Part shown: one piece after another, positions 9,566-20,389 of the stretch
How positions within the stretch are numbered: the stretch's first letter is position 1
How the letters are laid out: each line of letters starts with the position of its first letter
NCBI GenBank assembly: GCA_002102555.1
Contig: MCFL01000008.1
Span: 593,269-657,268 of the forward strand
Length of the DNA stretch: 64,000 nt
Source of the DNA: Catenaria anguillulae PL171
Taxonomy: Eukaryota > Blastocladiomycota > Blastocladiomycetes > Blastocladiales > Catenariaceae
Reading direction: 5' to 3'
Position numbers and translations under genes: made by a program
Notes under the pieces: generated by a model
What the model was told of the DNA's origin: nothing
Databases searched by the model: none
The model's input: the letters and a program-made list of their open reading frames with translations, nothing else

Positions 9566-10642
9566 ATGGAACACTCTGCAACACCTTCCGCCACGGCCCA
9601 TCCGGCACACTCCCCATCCTCTGATCCGGCCCCACCATCCTGCAACCACGCTGCCCCCGCCGCCACAGACAACGACGACCCGACCACTCAGCTCACGACC
9701 ATCACCAACCCTTTGCTGACCCTCCCACACCTGCCGACCCTCTTTGACGTGCACGCACACCTGACCGACACCCCCACCGTGCTGCCTCACCTCGCCACCA
9801 AGGCCCACACCACAGGCACAGTCGCGCTCATGGGTACGCGCCCCAGCGACTGGCTGCTCGTTCTCGACGCACTCGCAACACACCCGCGCGCGCGCATCGT
9901 GGGCGGACTGGGGATCCACCCGTGGTTTGCGCACACGATCGAGGATGTGCCCGACATGATTGCCCAGCTCGAGGCGCATTTGATGGCGGATCCGGCCATG
10001 TTTGTTGGCGAAATTGGCGTGGATAAGGCCGCAAAGAATCCCGAAACGGGCGAGGTGTATGATTGGGACACACAGGAGCAGGTGTTTATGGCTCAATGGG
10101 AGGTGGCGGTGAGGATGCAGCGGCCCGTGAGCATGCATTGTGTGCATGCGCAAGGGTGGGTGTTGCGGTTCATGAAGGCCCAGGCAGACAAGGCCAAAGG
10201 CATGGATAAGAGGGAGGTGGCGACTGCAAAGTGTTGGCCACCAGCTGTGAGTACGTCCCCCCACACTCTTGCTACTTCTACAAGAGAACATGTGCTCACC
10301 GGCTCTTGTGCATCTGATGATGACTTAGTGCTGCACTCGTTCAATGGTTCACACGACCTGATTGCGCAACTCGTCAAGCTCAAAGGCATCGGATCCCGGC
10401 TCTACTTTTCGTATTCCATGTTTGTCAGCTCGCGGTCAAACAAGGTGGCGGATCGCATCAAGGCCACCCCTGACGGCCGCGTGCTGCTCGAGTCGGACGT
10501 GCATCGTGCCGACTGGGTGGATGCAAGTATGGCCAATGTGCTTGAGCTGGTGGCAGGTGCCAAAGGGTGGGATGTGGCCGAGACGGCAAGGAGGGCCGGG
10601 AGGGAGAATGCCGAGCGGTGGTATACAAGTGGACGGGAGTAG
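9566..10642 (+). CDS. TatD-family metal-dependent deoxyribonuclease
   Basis: Two exons, 9566-10250 and 10329-10642. The 78-nt intron (GTACGT donor, CTTAG acceptor) is itself in frame, so the unspliced frame is also open, but splicing joins PAV directly to MLHSFNG as in TatD proteins. The product has 332 residues. Metal-binding motifs are DVHAH (Asp61, His63, His65), GEIGVD (Glu), SMHCVH and LLESDVH (Asp). These fit the amidohydrolase-fold TatD nucleases that act on DNA in repair and apoptosis-like breakdown. The N-terminal 50 residues are Pro/Thr/Ala-rich and probably disordered. It diverges from the LRR gene across about 270 bp. Confidence 0.88.
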   Translation: MEHSATPSATAHPAHSPSSDPAPPSCNHAAPAATDNDDPTTQLTTITNPLLTLPHLPTLFDVHAHLTDTPTVLPHLATKAHTTGTVALMGTRPSDWLLVLDALATHPRARIVGGLGIHPWFAHTIEDVPDMIAQLEAHLMADPAMFVGEIGVDKAAKNPETGEVYDWDTQEQVFMAQWEVAVRMQRPVSMHCVHAQGWVLRFMKAQADKAKGMDKREVATAKCWPPAVSTSPHTLATSTREHVLTGSCASDDDLVLHSFNGSHDLIAQLVKLKGIGSRLYFSYSMFVSSRSNKVADRIKATPDGRVLLESDVHRADWVDASMANVLELVAGAKGWDVAETARRAGRENAERWYTSGRE

Positions 10643-10652
10643 CAATGATTAT

Positions 10653-11840
10653 CTACATTTTCTTCATGTCATGTTTCATCATCCATTCACGACCAATTTC
10701 GCGCCAAGCGTTTCGCCAACCTTGCGACTCCCATGTCGTGTTGTGCATCCCGCCCGCTACAGGGTACCACTTGACCTTTTGTGCTCCAAGCTGGCTCGTC
10801 AGCTTGTCCCTCAACTGCTTCATTTGAGCATGCGGCACCATGTCATCTGCCTCGCCCGCAATCAGTGCGACCTTGAGTGATGAGTCTTGTGCCTCCTCGG
10901 CCGTGCCACAAGGCAAGGCGTCAATGGCAGCAAGCGAGTCCCACCGCGATCGCAGAAACGGGTGCAAGTGGTGAAAGGGCGACGAGCGAGGGTACCAATG
11001 CTGGAGCATGTCCTTGATGGAAGTGAAGGTGTTTTCAAGCACCACCAACTTGACTATTGGCGACGCCTTGGTCGATGGTGAAGTCGAGGCGGCAACAAGT
11101 GACAGTGCGACAGCGCCTCCCAACGAGTGACCATACGCAATGACGCGGTTGGATTCACAGGGCAAGTGGTGGATCGCATAGTCGAGAAACCGTTGGGCAT
11201 CTCGAATCAGGCCATGCTCGCTTGGCCGGCCGCGGGAATGGCCGTATCCACGGTATCCAACAGCGAGCACTTGTGGAGCTGGTACTCCAGCAAGTGACAG
11301 AGTGTCTAGCAGGGATCGAAACTTTGCGTGGCGATGCGCAATGTTGCCGCCATTGCCTTGGAGGTACAGGATGGTTGTTTCCGGATGTGTTGAGGGCTGG
11401 TAAGCATCTTGTAATCGGCGCACAAGCAGGCCGTGCAGCTGAGGATCGCGACCATGCCCATTTGCCTCGCTTGGCAAGACAATATCGCTGGCGATGAGGC
11501 CATGAGGCTGTGGAGATGGGAAGGGCTGATTGCGAGAACCAGGCGGGAGACGACGCAGGTACACGAGCTCGTGCTGAAATAGGATGAGGGAGGCACACTT
11601 GTACAGATAGACGACGAGCGGGGTAGCGATTGCAATGGAGGCGACTTTGGCAGGTAAAGGCCACGACTTGAAGTCAGAAGTCGTGCCTGTCCAACGAAAC
11701 CATGACACCTGCTGTTGCGCTTGGGCGTTGGCTTGCTGGTCGCTGGACGCCATGAGTGAGTTGATTGGCTGGCACTGGCAGTGTTGGTGGATGCTTTTTG
11801 CACACTGGCTCAACTTGAAGGGTTCGTATTGGTTGGACAT
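10653..11840 (-). CDS. Alpha/beta hydrolase of the ABHD13/Bem46 family
   Basis: Single exon. Start placed at the ATG at 11840 (395 residues, context GCCATGT); a second candidate is the Met at 11753, and the frame stays open to 11933. A membrane-anchor-like helix (KVASIAIATPLVVYLYKCAS) precedes the hydrolase fold. Family motifs are in order: YLQGNGGN (oxyanion region), GYRGYGHSRGRPSE, the nucleophile elbow GHSLGG, ENTFTSIKDM, GEADDMVPHAQM with the acidic residue, and GGMHNTTW with the catalytic His. Bem46-type proteins are membrane-associated serine hydrolases with poorly defined substrates, linked to polarity in fungi. It converges on the TatD gene, 10 bases apart at the stops. Confidence 0.88.
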   Translation of the reverse strand: MSNQYEPFKLSQCAKSIHQHCQCQPINSLMASSDQQANAQAQQQVSWFRWTGTTSDFKSWPLPAKVASIAIATPLVVYLYKCASLILFQHELVYLRRLPPGSRNQPFPSPQPHGLIASDIVLPSEANGHGRDPQLHGLLVRRLQDAYQPSTHPETTILYLQGNGGNIAHRHAKFRSLLDTLSLAGVPAPQVLAVGYRGYGHSRGRPSEHGLIRDAQRFLDYAIHHLPCESNRVIAYGHSLGGAVALSLVAASTSPSTKASPIVKLVVLENTFTSIKDMLQHWYPRSSPFHHLHPFLRSRWDSLAAIDALPCGTAEEAQDSSLKVALIAGEADDMVPHAQMKQLRDKLTSQLGAQKVKWYPVAGGMHNTTWESQGWRNAWREIGREWMMKHDMKKM

Positions 11841-11890
11841 GGCTGCAAGCCTTGTCGGGATGAGCATCCAACGAGCAACGAGCAGAGGTG

Positions 11891-11922
11891 AAACACGAAA
11901 ACACGAAAACACGAAAACACGA
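11891..11922. repeat. Four-copy AAACACGA microsatellite
   Basis: Four exact 8-bp units in the 5' flank of the Bem46-family gene. It lies inside the upstream open part of that frame, which supports treating this stretch as untranslated leader. Confidence 0.8.
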
Positions 11923-12447
11923 CAGAGAGGCAAAGAAACACGACCGGTGACCGTGGACGAGGAGACGGATCGGCGGCCCGTTTACACAATACATGACACT
12001 GATTCAAGAATAAATTATCACATGACTGTTCAGTTGATTGTCGCATGTATGTATGTATACATATAACAGGCTGCCCATCGTCAACGGCACCAAAGCCCAT
12101 GCAATAGCTCCGCAGACACACTTTGCACCCATTCCAGGCGAATAGGTACAATTCTCACAACCTCGCGCGAACAAGCCTCCCAACGGCCAACCTTGGCACC
12201 ATTTCTTGGCCGAAACCCATCAGTCATCAGTCACCTCAGTCAGCCACCCTTCGCTTTGCTTTGCTTTGCGCGCAGTTGGGTTCCTTCATCGAGTCAACAT
12301 TTCGATTTTCGTTGGCATTCACACTTCCTCATCCTTGGCACTCACTCAAGCGCCCATTGCAATTGCAAACAAAGCATCCTCTGTTTTGCCAACTTGCCAA
12401 GCTGGCACACCATCATCCTCCACCATCTCACTCATTATTCTCAAGAC
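11923..12447. other. Divergent intergenic region (Bem46 gene / RING gene)
   Basis: About 525 bp between two divergently read genes, so it should contain both promoters. An A/T-rich patch lies around 12000-12065. The frame upstream of the RING gene start is open but Phe/His-rich and judged untranslated. Confidence 0.4.
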
Positions 12448-14407
12448 ATGTCTCCATCGGCACCCTCATCTCCAACGCGCGAGACGCGCGATACTATCGA
12501 GACCATGCCACAACCACAACCACGTCTTTCGCAACCACCCCAAGCACTCGACCCGACCACTATCCCCCTCCCGTCTTCATCACGTCGTCGGGCATCCATT
12601 GCCTCTGTCACTCACGCTCAGCAACAACCACTGCTGACTCGCCAGTTGTCGACATCCACCTCGATGACAACAGCAAGCTCCTCCACGTCGCATTCGCGTG
12701 AAGCCCTCGTCGCTGCAACTGTCACACCTGCCTCTGCACTCCCGTCGCTTCCAACCATTTCCCAATCCACCAAGTCACCCCAGTCCCGCAACATGGGCTT
12801 GGAAGCAAACGATGACGACGACGATGACAATGCGCCCATCATGCTCCAACCCTTGCAACCGTCCATGAAACGCTCCAATCTCCATGCCTCATTTGAATCG
12901 GAATCCAGTCTCCCCAATTCTTCATCACTCAACTCGCTGAGCGCAACCGGGTCAAGTGATGCTCTCAACACGGCAACATCCGCCTCGCAATCTAACCCAA
13001 ACCAGCGCATCACGCTCCCTCGCAACAACACGTCCGGCAGCCATCGTGCAGCACCTACCCATGGTTCACGTTCACATTCGCGCCAATCCAGCGTTGCATC
13101 CTCCAATGTCCACTCGACCTCACGATCGCGCCCAACTTCTGGCACATCCACACGTACGTTTTGGTCATGCGTCACTTGTCAATTTTTCCTTCGATTATGC
13201 GTTCAGTTTACCCACCATCCATGTTAAACCAAAAATCAAAACAGTCCGCACACGCACCCGCCGCGCCCACCAAGCGCGGTCGACCATGGCCTCGATCCTC
13301 TTCTCGTCCTGGACTTCGCTCCCGCTCTGGACAAAGCTGCGCATCTACTTTGCCACGCTCTACACGCTGGCTGAGGCAGCATTGCCACTGGCCGCCGCCA
13401 TCGTATCGCGGCTTGAGCCCCCACAAGAGTTTTCGCCGTGCGCCGGCTATGTCCGGTTGAATGTGTCGACGGCCATCGTGGCGTGTGGCTTGCTTGTCTT
13501 GTTGCCGGCAACCATTCGCTGGGAGGTGATTCAGCGGGAACAGACACGGTGGGATCGCATGGATGAGGGCCAACAAGCGGGGGCAAATGGCGAGGAGGGC
13601 AGGGATAGGGGAGAGAGACCAAAGTTGAATTCGATCGATCAAATGCTTTCATTGTACGCTCGCTGCTCATGTCGCTCTCATTTGCTTGTTTGAGTGCATG
13701 AACTGACCAACTTGCCATGGTCGTGTGTGCAGGCTTCGGTCGTTGCTCAACATTGCCCATTTCGTCCTGTTCATTGTTGCCAACCTCCAACTCTTCCGCA
13801 GTACGTCGCTTTGCTCCCTTCACTCCACCCCTACCATGACTTAACCGCATGGTTGTGTCCTTTAACAGTCCGCCCGGGCATCCAACAATGCCCCGAATCG
13901 CCCGCCATCTTTTCGCTGACGCTCGCCTGGATCATCCTCTTTTACTGCAAAATGTTTTTGCCTGTGACACTCATGATGCTCGGGTGCCTGTGCCTGCCGT
14001 TCCTGCTCTTGTTTGCCACCCACCTCAACCGCCGGTACGCCGAGCAACAACGCCTGGCAAACAAGATGCCCGAAGACACGCTCGACAAATTGCCCGTGGT
14101 CAAGTACCTAGGAACATTTGACGCGCCCGAAGCAGGCGCGGACGCGGACCTTGGCAGACAAGACGAGGCACAGCATTCAAGTACACGCGTGGACGCCGAG
14201 GCGGGCGGCGTGCACGTGCGGAGCGAGGACGCACAGTGTGTCATTTGCTTGGACGAGTATGCGCGCGACGAGGCTTTGTACTTGTTGCCGTGCAAGCACC
14301 ATTTCCATGAAAAGTGTCTCAAGGATTGGTTCGAGTTATCGCGGTTGTGTCCAATGTGTAAGCGGGACCTGGTCGATATGGCCAATGGTGGGAGTGGCGA
14401 GAGTTGA
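12448..14407 (+). CDS. Multi-pass membrane RING-H2 E3 ubiquitin ligase
   Basis: Four exons: 12448-13153, 13245-13653, 13733-13800 and 13869-14407, giving 338 residues. All introns begin GTACG and the codon phases close. The first 235 residues are Ser/Thr/Pro-rich with an acidic DDDDDDN run, so probably disordered and cytosolic. Exons 2-4 add several hydrophobic segments: around FATLYTLAEAALPLAAAIV, STAIVACGLLVLLPATI, LLNIAHFVLFIVANLQLF, and FSLTLAWIILFYCK with VTLMMLGCLCLPFLLLFA. The C-terminus is a RING-H2 finger: CVICLDEY, then CKHHFHEKCLKDW, then CPMC. Topology and RING place it as an endomembrane ligase; substrates are unknown. Confidence 0.85.
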
Positions 14408-14637
14408 GGGAGGGATGGAGGTTTTGTACATATTTGATCGAGGGTGGTGCTGGACGACAGGTCAATGCTTGCTCGTCCGTTGATGATGATGTCCATACCC
14501 AACAGTGCATCTGGAGTCCTTGGTTTTTCTTTTCTGTACTTGTATTGTTTGTTGCATTCAATGTACCTTTTGTTCCACGTTTGCGGTTTGTGCCGGGAAT
14601 CTGGGCCCGCATGCATTTTTGACCCGAGAACATACAT

Positions 14638-17202
14638 TTAATGACGCAATGTCTGTTCAAAGGCAACATGCTCAGTCGACATCCACTCTTCTCCATCATG
14701 CCCTATCTCGAATCCAGCTTGCGCCGATACGGCTGCCGACGCCGTCTCGCGGAGGGTACGAGGTTGGTTGACTTGGTATACGACAACACGCGTTTGGTCC
14801 CTGGAAGAATACACTGGTGAGAACACAGTATCGACAGCAACAAGGAGAAACATCAACAGGACATACCAATGTACAAGTACCGTCCATCAAACCCCCACTC
14901 CAATCCCATCACCGCACAACTCATGCTCCCAAGCCTGATTGCCAGCCGCGGCTTGTCCACTCTCGCACGCTGTCTTTTGTCACCTCCTCGCCCTGCTCGG
15001 GCCATGCACACGCCTGGCCGCCACTCGGCACCGAATCCACATGAATCACCTGGACATAGCCAGCGCGATTGCCGACCGCCAACATCGACCCAAACCGTTC
15101 GCTCGGGTTGAATGCAATCGCAAACGTCGGCTGGCCCGTGTAAATGAGCTTGTCCAGCTTGGCCGACACCGAATTGTCGTCGTGCGCCTCGATTGCCCAA
15201 ACAAGCACGTACGGGTACGACGTGCAACTTGCTGCAAATTGCCGCGAATCCGCCGACCAGCTCACAGATCCAAATCGCCAGTTGACCGATGCAAGGACCG
15301 CACGGACCCAATTGCGTGACCCCGCCGTCGGCGACAGATCATGTTCTGGGGCAAGCGTGGACGCAAGCGCACGCATGAGCGGATGCGTGACACAATCGAG
15401 ACGAATCGGTTTGTTGACGGCAACGCGCGGTGCTGGCCGCTGGTCGTTTGCACTGTGTTGTTGCCAATCGAGGGGAACCAGCCATGCATTCCCAGAGTCG
15501 CCGACGCAGGCCAGCAGCGACAGGTCCCGGCTGACTTTTGCGTCGTTGACGAGGCCTTCAAATGCCGTTAGCGCAAACACATGCTGCAATTTCGGGTCGC
15601 GAGCGTGTGTAGTGTGCTCTGGAAGCAGCCATGCATCGACTTGGCTGCGGTTCAGGTCAAAACTGGTTGTGCAGGAAGCAAGCAGGATGGGACCTGGCAG
15701 GAACGAGATAGACGTATACTGGAAGGCCTTGTGAAACATGGCGGCCACGAGTTGGGCATTGGATTGTGTTGTGGATCCGCCGGAACCGACAAGGTCGACT
15801 TTGTGTTGAGTGCAAAAGAGATACATGTCGCCCGAGTCGCCTGCGGTCGCCACATATCCATACTTTGCGGCAATGCACAGGGGAAAGGTGCGGTGTGCAG
15901 CAGATGTGCGCGCACCGCGTCTGCCCCTTGTCTTGTGCAGGTCAAATGGGCAAGGTTCGAAATGCGTGCGAATGAGCATGTTGTCAATAGTGAATGGCTG
16001 CTGGAGCCAGGGTTTGCCAAAAGATGGAGTCCGGGGCAAGAAACGTGGCGTATTCGTAATGTGCCATGTACGAGGGGGAGAGTGGATTGCGCAACGGGCC
16101 AAGAAATGAGAGCCGTATTGCCCGACATGAATGACGAATCGCAGCCCAAGGATTGAATCGAGCACAAGAAATCTGACGAATCCAACAAGGACCAGGCTTC
16201 ATGGCCGATAAGGTCAACATCATCCACCTGCACGTCGTGTACGACAAATCCTGCATCCGAGCCTGCGCTGAGATTGTGCCACCACTGACCATCACCATCC
16301 ACATTGACATCGCCATCGGTCGACTCTTCCACGTTGTCATTGCTTTTGCCTCCTTCTTCGTCGTCACGATTATTCGTAGGCGAATCGTGATGGTCCTCGA
16401 GCGTCTTCTGCATGGTCATGTGGTAGCCTTCTGCCTGCATCGCAATGGTCCCAAACGCCACCATAGCTTCGATTCCTCCGTGGCGGAAATCCAACCCATG
16501 CGAGGCAACGTCATCCGCAATTAAATCCAATAGTGAGCCAGGATTCTTATTGCATACGTAATCGACCACAGCAAGCTGCGCGCGGCGCCACTCGCCGGAT
16601 CCGGAAGGCTGAGGGTATCGACGGGGAGGTGGGGAGCTAAAATCGACGAGAAAAGTAGTCGATAACAGCCGATTGGATAGGATGTGGCAGTCGAGAGGAC
16701 CGCAGGCGCCGTTCCAGGATGGGTGAAAGCACATCGCTCATGTCGGCTGGGCTAAGAAAGTCTTGGCCGCCAAGCGGGTGCATCACGTTGAGCTTGACGT
16801 TCGAGGAGGTGATCGTGACCGGTGCAGGCACTGGTGTCCGAAGGGGATGTCGGCGGCATATCGTCCACGATGCTCTGCTCTTCATTCAAGTGGGCGTCGT
16901 CCTCGCCGTCCTCGTCGCCCTCGGAACCATAGACGGTCATTTCGACGTGGATAGGCGCGCCCGAGGACAGGTAACGGATCCGCATGGCGAGACACTTGTT
17001 CGATACCCTCGAAGTAGACGGCTGACAAAGTCGAGCCTGAGTCGAGCCTGGGCCGTTTGACGGGCAACGGTGTGATCATGATCAAATGCGACAGGGAGTC
17101 CTCATCCCCATCGCTGATTCTGGCATCAGCATCGTGAAGGGAACCGTCTCGGCTCTGTTCGTTGTCGGATGAGCTCTGCGAATGATCATGCGAGCGCTTC
17201 AT
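14638..17202 (-). CDS. Beta-propeller (WD40-like) protein, possibly DUF2415-type
   Basis: Seven-exon model: 17202-17062, 16994-16928, 16830-16667, 16608-16072, 15997-15012, 14934-14875, 14800-14638 (705 residues). Phases close at every junction. The last four exons are well supported; the first three are less certain because other acceptors fit. The N-terminus is acidic and basic-patterned (KRSHDHSQSSSDNE). The middle exon has an Asp-rich stretch. The large exon carries propeller-like blades: FPLCIAAKYGYVATAGDSGD, LLACVGDSGNAWLVPLDW and SVSWSADSRQFAASC. The next begins with a GLEWGFDGRYL blade, and the last resembles the C-terminal segment of fungal WD proteins with DUF2415. It shares a 277-bp divergent promoter with RSA4. 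Confidence 0.6.
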
Positions 17203-17479
17203 TGTGATGTGAATCTGGCCTTGTCATCGTTCGAGACAAAAATCAAATCAACGCTGCCGACTCGTGCGGACGTGCGAGACAGACAAGACGAGAGACAAAC
17301 TTTGCTCAGATACGCATCACGTGATGACGTTGCGGCAAGGGATGCTTTTGTCGCGTTCCTGTTCGCAGCAGCGCGACCATTCATCCATCCATCCATCCAT
17401 CCATGCGAGACGGGATTTCTTTTTGTCAAGCACATGTAACCATCAGTCGTATCTATCAAAAACGGACCCAATTCCCACA
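17203..17479. promoter_or_regulatory. Bidirectional promoter with CATC microsatellite
   Basis: A 277-bp interval between the divergent starts at 17202 (beta-propeller gene) and 17480 (RSA4). It contains a CATC repeat of about five units at 17382-17403. Its small size implies shared control; no factor site is recognised. Confidence 0.5.
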
Positions 17480-19035
17480 ATGAGCAACAAGCCGCGCCAC
17501 AAGCTCAAGAACCCCGCCGTCATCCTCGGTGACCAACCGGCGTCTGCCCCGGCGCAAGTCGACGAAAATGCCCCCAAGCAAGTCCTCGCCCAATTCAAAT
17601 CCAAATCCGACGGTACCCCTGTCGGCCCACCGTGGCGCTTCCCTCATCCGCCACGCCCGCCGACCTCGAACTGCTCCTCAACCAACTGCTCGAAAACCCC
17701 GCCGACGAACCGCTCAAGTATGCCTTCTCAGTGACGTCGGCGACAACCGCGGCAACCATTGACATCTCGACATCGATCGCACACGACCTTCTCTCAAAAT
17801 CCGAGTACGCATCGGGCGAATCGCAGCTTGTCATCGAATACCTGCCGCTCGCCACGTTCCGCGTGCGCGCCGTGACCCGATGCGGGGCCACCATGCCGGG
17901 ACACACAGAAGCCGTGCTCTCTGCTCACTTTGCACCACGCGGCGACGTGGTGGCCACGGGCTCGGGCGACCACACGGTGCGTCTTTGGGACACGGCCACG
18001 GGCACAAGCAAGGCCGTGCTCAAGGCACATGCCGGATGGGTGCTGTGTGTTGCGTGGAGTCCCGATGGTGAATGGATTGCGAGCGGCGGCATGGATGGCA
18101 AAGTGTGCATTTGGAATGCCGCCAGTGCAAAGGGGCAGGCCGTTGCCCCATCGGCCGTGCTCAAGGGCCATTCGGATGCTGTGACCAGTTTGGCGTGGGA
18201 GCCCATGCATTTGGCCGATGGCGGGTATTCACGGTTGGCAAGTGGTGGGCGCGACGCGACCGTGCGCGTGTGGGATGTGCGGACACGCAGGGTCGACTAT
18301 GTTTTGTCGCAGCATACGCGGGCAATTACCTGTGTCAAGTGGGGCGGCGAGGGGTTGATTTACACCGCATCAAGGGATTGCTCCATCAAGGTGTGGGAGG
18401 CCAAGGACGGCAAATTGGTGCGCACATTGGCCGGGCACGGTCATTGGGTCAACACCATGGCCGTGTCGACCGAGCTTGTGCTGCGCACCGGCGCGTACGA
18501 CCACCACCAGGACGGCGGCAGCAGCAAGAGCAAGTCGTGGTCCAAGGAGGAGCAAGTCAAGCGCGCAAAGGAGCGGTATGTCAGTGTGCACAAGGGACCC
18601 GAGCGCATGGTTTCTGGATCCGATGACTTCACCATGTACCTGTGGACACCCGCCACCGCCAAGCAACCCGTCGCGCGCATGACTGGCCACCAGGCGCTCG
18701 TCAACCACGTGCAGTTTTCGCCCTCGGGCGCCAAGATTGCCAGCGCCTCGTTTGACAAGTCTATCAAGATTTGGGATGGATTCACGGGCGGCTTCTTGTT
18801 TGCGTTGCGCGGCCATGTATCGGCCGTGTATCAGGTGGTTTTTAGCGCAGATGAGCGGTTGGTCATGAGTGCAAGCAAAGACTCGACGTGCAAGGTGTGG
18901 GACATGCGGACAAAGAAGCTGAAGAGCGATTTGCCAGGGCATGCCGATGAGGTGTATGCGGCGGATTGGTCGCCAAGTGGCGAGCGGGCCGTGTCGGCGG
19001 GCAAGGATCGGATGGTCAAGGTGTGGTGTCAATAA
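17480..19035 (+). CDS. RSA4: Rsa4/NLE1 ribosome-assembly WD40 protein, with an apparent 1-nt frameshift
   Basis: The ATG at 17480 opens an NLE N-terminal domain (QVLAQFKSKSDGTPVGPP) but that frame breaks near 17626. The expected continuation, VALPSSATPADLELLLNQLL, is in the next frame from about 17629 and runs to the stop at 19035, so one base seems missing in a run of C. No intron of credible size removes the problem. Downstream are eight WD40 blades, e.g. GDHTVRLWD, GMDGKVCIWN, GRDATVRVWD, SRDCSIKVWE, SFDKSIKIWD and SKDSTCKVWD, with the Lys-rich insert typical of Rsa4 before blade 6. Rsa4 binds the AAA ATPase Rea1 through the N-terminal UBL/NLE domain to release pre-60S ribosomes. Because the gene is essential in yeast, an assembly error is the likeliest cause. 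Confidence 0.85.
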
Positions 19036-19327
19036 CTCATCGTGTGCATTGTCTGTTTTCTTTTGCAACCTTCATGTACACACTGTCTATCAACCATATC
19101 AACGGTGCAACCGCGTCCTTCACCTCTTGTCAGGAGCGCCGTTGTGTTTCCAATGGCGAATTCAAGCAAGATGGATGAAGGAAGCGGAAGAGTGAATGTA
19201 TGCTACTCGTGGATGGGACACGCATAGCGAGAGCAACAACAGAACTTGAATCGTCATGTCGACAGCCTATCGCACTTTCAGAACTCTTCACCCACTGGTT
19301 TCACGCAAGCTCGTCTGACTCCCTCGT
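19036..19327. other. Intergenic, RSA4 3' flank
   Basis: About 290 bp between the RSA4 stop and the end of the ankyrin pseudogene. Nothing recognised apart from the expected 3' flanks. Confidence 0.35.
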
Positions 19328-20241
19328 TTAGCTGCTCGTGTCAGTAGTGACAGTCCAATCACTTTCGTCAGTTTCCTCTCCACCCAAGTCTCTGCTCGTC
19401 TCCGAATCGCCGTCGCTGTCGACAGTCTCCTCTCCGAACTCGCTACTTGTCTGGGAACCGTGGTCATCCTCTTCAAACTCCGAGTCTGAAATTTCAAAGA
19501 CAGATTTCAGATCCTTGAGCGATCCTGACTCGAGCCACCACGCCCACTTTTCCGCATCGCCCTGGCACAATTTGAAAACGCATGTCGCACTGGGAATCAC
19601 GGGCTTGACCTCGTCGACATGTTGCAGCCACCAGCCAAGCACATCCAAGTGTCCTTGTTGGGTCGCAGCTTGCATTGCTGCCGACTCTTGAATCCGCACC
19701 CCATTCCTACGGCCCCATTCAAGGACCCGCGTGGCACCCACGTATGAAAGCTTGTCCCCATTGATCTGAATGATGCCGTTGCAGTACGGCCAGCACGCGC
19801 TCATCATGAGCGGGTTAGCAAGGTACATAGAGTGGAGTGTTCTGCATCCTTGCCTTGAACCTTGGCTGCCAGTCGATCTCGAAGAACAAATCACCGTCGA
19901 GTGGCCAACTTAAGCAGTATCCCATTCGGAAAGTGGTTGTACCAAGCCGTGCTGGTTGGCCCAATCGAGAAATTCAACACCCCCACGGTCTGCAGCGACC
20001 ATCACCTAGCCATCGCAACACCTACGACTTGGGAAACGCGTTTTCGTGTTCTGGGAGCCATTCGTACTCTCCGAGCAAACACCCCGCATGGCCGCGACCC
20101 GGAATGTAAATACTTGAAGTTCTTGTATGAAATGGGCAGCCCAGCCGCTTCCCACCATTGCCAGACTTTGCGTGGCGCAACGGAAATGGTCAGACAAACA
20201 GCTTGATACTTGTATCCCATCTCGCTGCGAACAATCTCCAC
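19328..20241 (-). pseudogene. Truncated ankyrin-type paralogue
   Basis: This stretch is a broken relative of the C-terminal third of the ankyrin gene at 20390-22504. Matching pieces occur in order but in different frames: APRKVWQWWEAAGLP (cf. APLKVLEWWEAAGL), a GLVQPL piece, then from 19894 an open 188-residue C-terminus with RVLEWGRRNGVRIQESAAM and HLDVLGWWLQHVDEVKP matching the functional copy, ending in an acidic Ser/Asp tail. Stops and frame changes separate the pieces and the N-terminal two thirds is missing. It lies in tandem behind its paralogue, which suggests tandem duplication followed by decay. Confidence 0.75.
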
Positions 20242-20389
20242 GGCTTGCCAACATCGATGAAAAAAGTATACGAATAGGTAAACATATACACATACAAAAG
20301 CAAAAGCACATTTTCTTTGACACTATCAAGGATACGAGGATAGACTTTAGCGATGCCTTTGTGATTAAATGTGGATATTGAATCACAAG

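Noticed and set aside
10251-10328. Reading TatD as an intronless gene
   Set aside because: The 78-nt segment is in frame but has GTACGT and CTTAG borders, and removing it restores the TatD spacing before LHSFNG.
15652-16734. Single 360-codon minus-strand ORF as a separate gene
   Set aside because: Its first half is an exon of the beta-propeller gene (16608-16072); the second half is a shadow once the 74-nt intron at 15998-16071 is applied.
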